Below are positions 14,159 through 15,152 of a DNA stretch of 15,152 nucleotides, piece after piece. Origin of the DNA: an uncultured Kineothrix sp. (lineage in GTDB: Bacteria; Bacillota; Clostridia; Lachnospirales; Lachnospiraceae); NCBI GenBank assembly GCA_910588855.1, contig CAJUSR010000043.1, positions 1 through 15,152 of the forward strand, read 5' to 3'. A program made the position numbers and the translations under genes. Below the pieces are notes generated by a model. It had not been told where the DNA came from. It searched no databases and saw only the letters and a list, made by a program, of their open reading frames with translations. The first letter of the stretch is position 1. Every line of letters begins with the position of its first letter.

Positions 14159-14903
14159 TGACATCACCTCCCAGCGCAGCCAACACAGCCAAAATCTCAT
14201 GATAGAAAACAGAGCGTACCCGCCCTCCCCGAAGCAGTTCGTTAAAAATACGCCCGTCCTTTAGAAATACCACCCGTTTCGCATAACTGGCGCTGTAAGC
14301 GTCATGAGTTACCATGAGAATAGTAGCTCCCATTGATTGGTTCATCTGCGTCATAATCTCCAGCAAGTTTTTAGATGCCTTGGAATCCAGCGCCCCGGTA
14401 GGCTCATCGGCCAATAGCAGCGACTGCCCCGCCACCATTGCACGGGCACAGGCCGCCCGTTGTTTCTGACCGCCGGATATCTGATAAGGGAATTTATCCA
14501 AAATATCGCTGATTCCCAATTTCCCTGCAGTTTCCTTCACTTTATCCAAAACGGCTGCAGCATTATAATGGTTCAACACAAGTGTCAAACCAATGTTCTC
14601 TTCAATTGTCAGAGTATCCAGCAAATTGAAATCCTGGAACACAAAGCCAAGCCGTTCCCTGCGGAATTTGGCCAATTCCCGGGAAGGGAGTTCCGTAATG
14701 TCTTTCCCGTCCAACAGAATACACCCGGCACTGACGGTGTCAATAGTGGAAATACAGTTGAGCAACGTAGTTTTTCCGCTGCCCGACGCCCCCATGATTG
14801 CGATAAACTCCCCATCCTCCACATCAAAGCTGACACGGTCAAGCGCCTTCGTAACATTATTTTTACTCCCATAATATTTTTCAACATTTTTCACCTGTAA
14901 CAT
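14145..14903 (-). CDS. BceA-type ABC transporter ATPase, 252 aa
   Basis: The cytosolic ATPase driving the permease that follows. Motifs: Walker A GASGSGKTT (38-46), Q-loop FQDFNLLDTLT (Q90), signature ISGGQKQR (142-149), Walker B LLLADEP (162-168), D-loop GALDS and switch H200 (MVTHD). The C-terminal extension RGGRVRSVFYHEILAVLAAL is typical of BceA-type ATPases and not of general LolD-like ones. I chose ATG 14901-14903, with GGAG 6 nt upstream; it gives the family start MLQVKNVEKYYG. In-frame ATGs at 14931-14933 and 14928-14930 lack their own ribosome binding site. Overlaps the permease gene. No two-component regulator genes flank the pair in this window. Confidence 0.93.
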   Translation of the reverse strand: MLQVKNVEKYYGSKNNVTKALDRVSFDVEDGEFIAIMGASGSGKTTLLNCISTIDTVSAGCILLDGKDITELPSRELAKFRRERLGFVFQDFNLLDTLTIEENIGLTLVLNHYNAAAVLDKVKETAGKLGISDILDKFPYQISGGQKQRAACARAMVAGQSLLLADEPTGALDSKASKNLLEIMTQMNQSMGATILMVTHDAYSASYAKRVVFLKDGRIFNELLRGGRVRSVFYHEILAVLAALGGDVSDVI

Positions 14904-14967
14904 ATTTATCTCCATTCCGGAGGCTTTCATCATGGCTTATTTGTGACGCTCCGATGAAAATAGCCAT
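14881..14967 (-). CDS. Possible short leader ORF overlapping the ATPase start (28 aa)
   Basis: A full AAAAGGAGG (plus 14980-14988) stands in the ATPase leader without serving an annotated gene. Two short frames could use it: ATG at 14965-14967, 12 nt away, coding for 28 residues beginning MAIFIGASQISHDES and ending inside the ATPase gene; or TTG at 14972-14974, 5 nt away, coding for 14 residues whose TGA overlaps the ATG at 14931-14933. Either could couple leader and ATPase translation. No protein similarity is recognised; low confidence. Confidence 0.25.
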   Translation of the reverse strand: MAIFIGASQISHDESLRNGDKYVTGEKC

Positions 14968-14989
14968 GTAACAATATTGCCTCCTTTTC

Positions 14990-15003
14990 TGATAGACCTA
15001 TCA
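14990..15003. other. Perfect inverted repeat TGATAG-AC-CTATCA in the operon leader
   Basis: Arms of 6 bp are separated by 2 bp. It lies immediately before the orphan ribosome binding site and inside a larger 7-bp inverted pair, TCCGATG (14950-14956) and CATCGGA (15006-15012). In the leader RNA these could enclose the AAAAGGAGG; alternatively the repeat is an operator. Confidence 0.4.
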
Positions 15004-15048
15004 TACATCGGAAACAAAGGCTCTTGTATCGGATTTCTATTGATTTCC

Positions 15049-15064
15049 CTTACAATTCTGTAAG
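15049..15064. promoter_or_regulatory. BceR-type response-regulator operator (TTACA-N4-TGTAA)
   Basis: CTTACA-ATTC-TGTAAG is a perfect inverted repeat with 6-bp arms and 4-bp spacer. It fits TNACA-N4-TGTAA, the consensus known for BceR-like response regulators of Firmicutes that control BceAB-type transporters. It lies about 145 bp before the ATPase start, in a suitable upstream position. A GATACA box (minus strand, plus 15028-15033) could be a weak -10 as expected for an activated promoter; the -35 is unclear. Confidence 0.65.
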
Positions 15065-15097
15065 ATTTCCTTTGGCAGCGACATACTCCCCCTCCAC

Positions 15098-15152
15098 CAA
15101 TATCATTTAGTTAACGGTACCGGACGCCGTGAGGAACATAAAATGCTCCGTC
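15098..15152 (+). repeat. Second copy of the palindromic element (truncated by window end)
   Basis: These 55 bp match 3066-3120 in the same orientation with two substitutions (A15102 for G3070, A15136 for G3104). Only the left end and the first arm are in the window. The match begins exactly at the left inverted-repeat end of copy 1, and the flanking sequences are unrelated, which defines the left boundary of the element. Confidence 0.88.

Overview
The window reads as a chromosomal segment of a Gram-positive anaerobe of the class Clostridia, most likely Lachnospiraceae. This rests on strong AGGAGG-type ribosome binding sites before almost every gene, an unlinked-subunit aspartate transcarbamylase (pyrB plus a zinc-binding pyrI), a viroplasmin-type RNase H, a YlmH S4 protein, a PF06541-type permease, a BceAB-type ABC exporter and moderate GC. 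No rRNA, tRNA, CRISPR array or transposase gene was found.

Layout. 1-2130: the 3' end of an unidentified plus-strand gene, then three minus-strand genes (unknown 144-aa protein, bacterial PH-domain protein, viroplasmin/RNase H protein). 2296-3020: a plus-strand nitroreductase-family gene with a good sigma-A promoter and a terminator. 3066-3259: a 194-bp non-coding palindromic element. 3341-5689: pyrB, pyrI and a PHP-domain phosphoesterase gene, apparently one plus-strand operon. 5690-6182: a gene-free stretch with two minisatellites and several hairpins. 6183-10342: a minus-strand cluster transcribed from a TTGACA promoter near 10417: a His/Cys-rich COG0523 GTPase, a second GTPase carrying a YcgQ-like C-terminal domain, ylmH, and a PF06541 membrane protein. 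10507-11808: a MATE efflux transporter. 11824-12193: gene-free, with a terminator. 12194-14903: a BceAB-type ATPase/permease pair preceded by a TTACA-N4-TGTAA operator. 15098-15152: the start of a second copy of the palindromic element, cut by the window end.

How the genes work together. PyrB and PyrI form the allosteric enzyme of the committed pyrimidine step. The two GTPases look like a metal (probably zinc) handling pair: one has the CxCC metal site and a long His/Cys metal-binding insert, the other the YcgQ-like domain otherwise found in zinc-regulated YcgRQ-type systems. The BceAB-type pair and the MATE pump both suggest defence against antimicrobial compounds; the BceR-type operator is present but no BceRS two-component genes lie in the window.

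The least explained content is the repeats: the 194-bp palindromic element with a second copy 12 kb away in the same orientation, and four unrelated tandem arrays (46, 29, 15 and 45 bp periods), three of them just beyond the 3' end of a gene. I found no clear case for a wholly new system; the palindromic element and the two-GTPase operon are the best candidates for follow-up.
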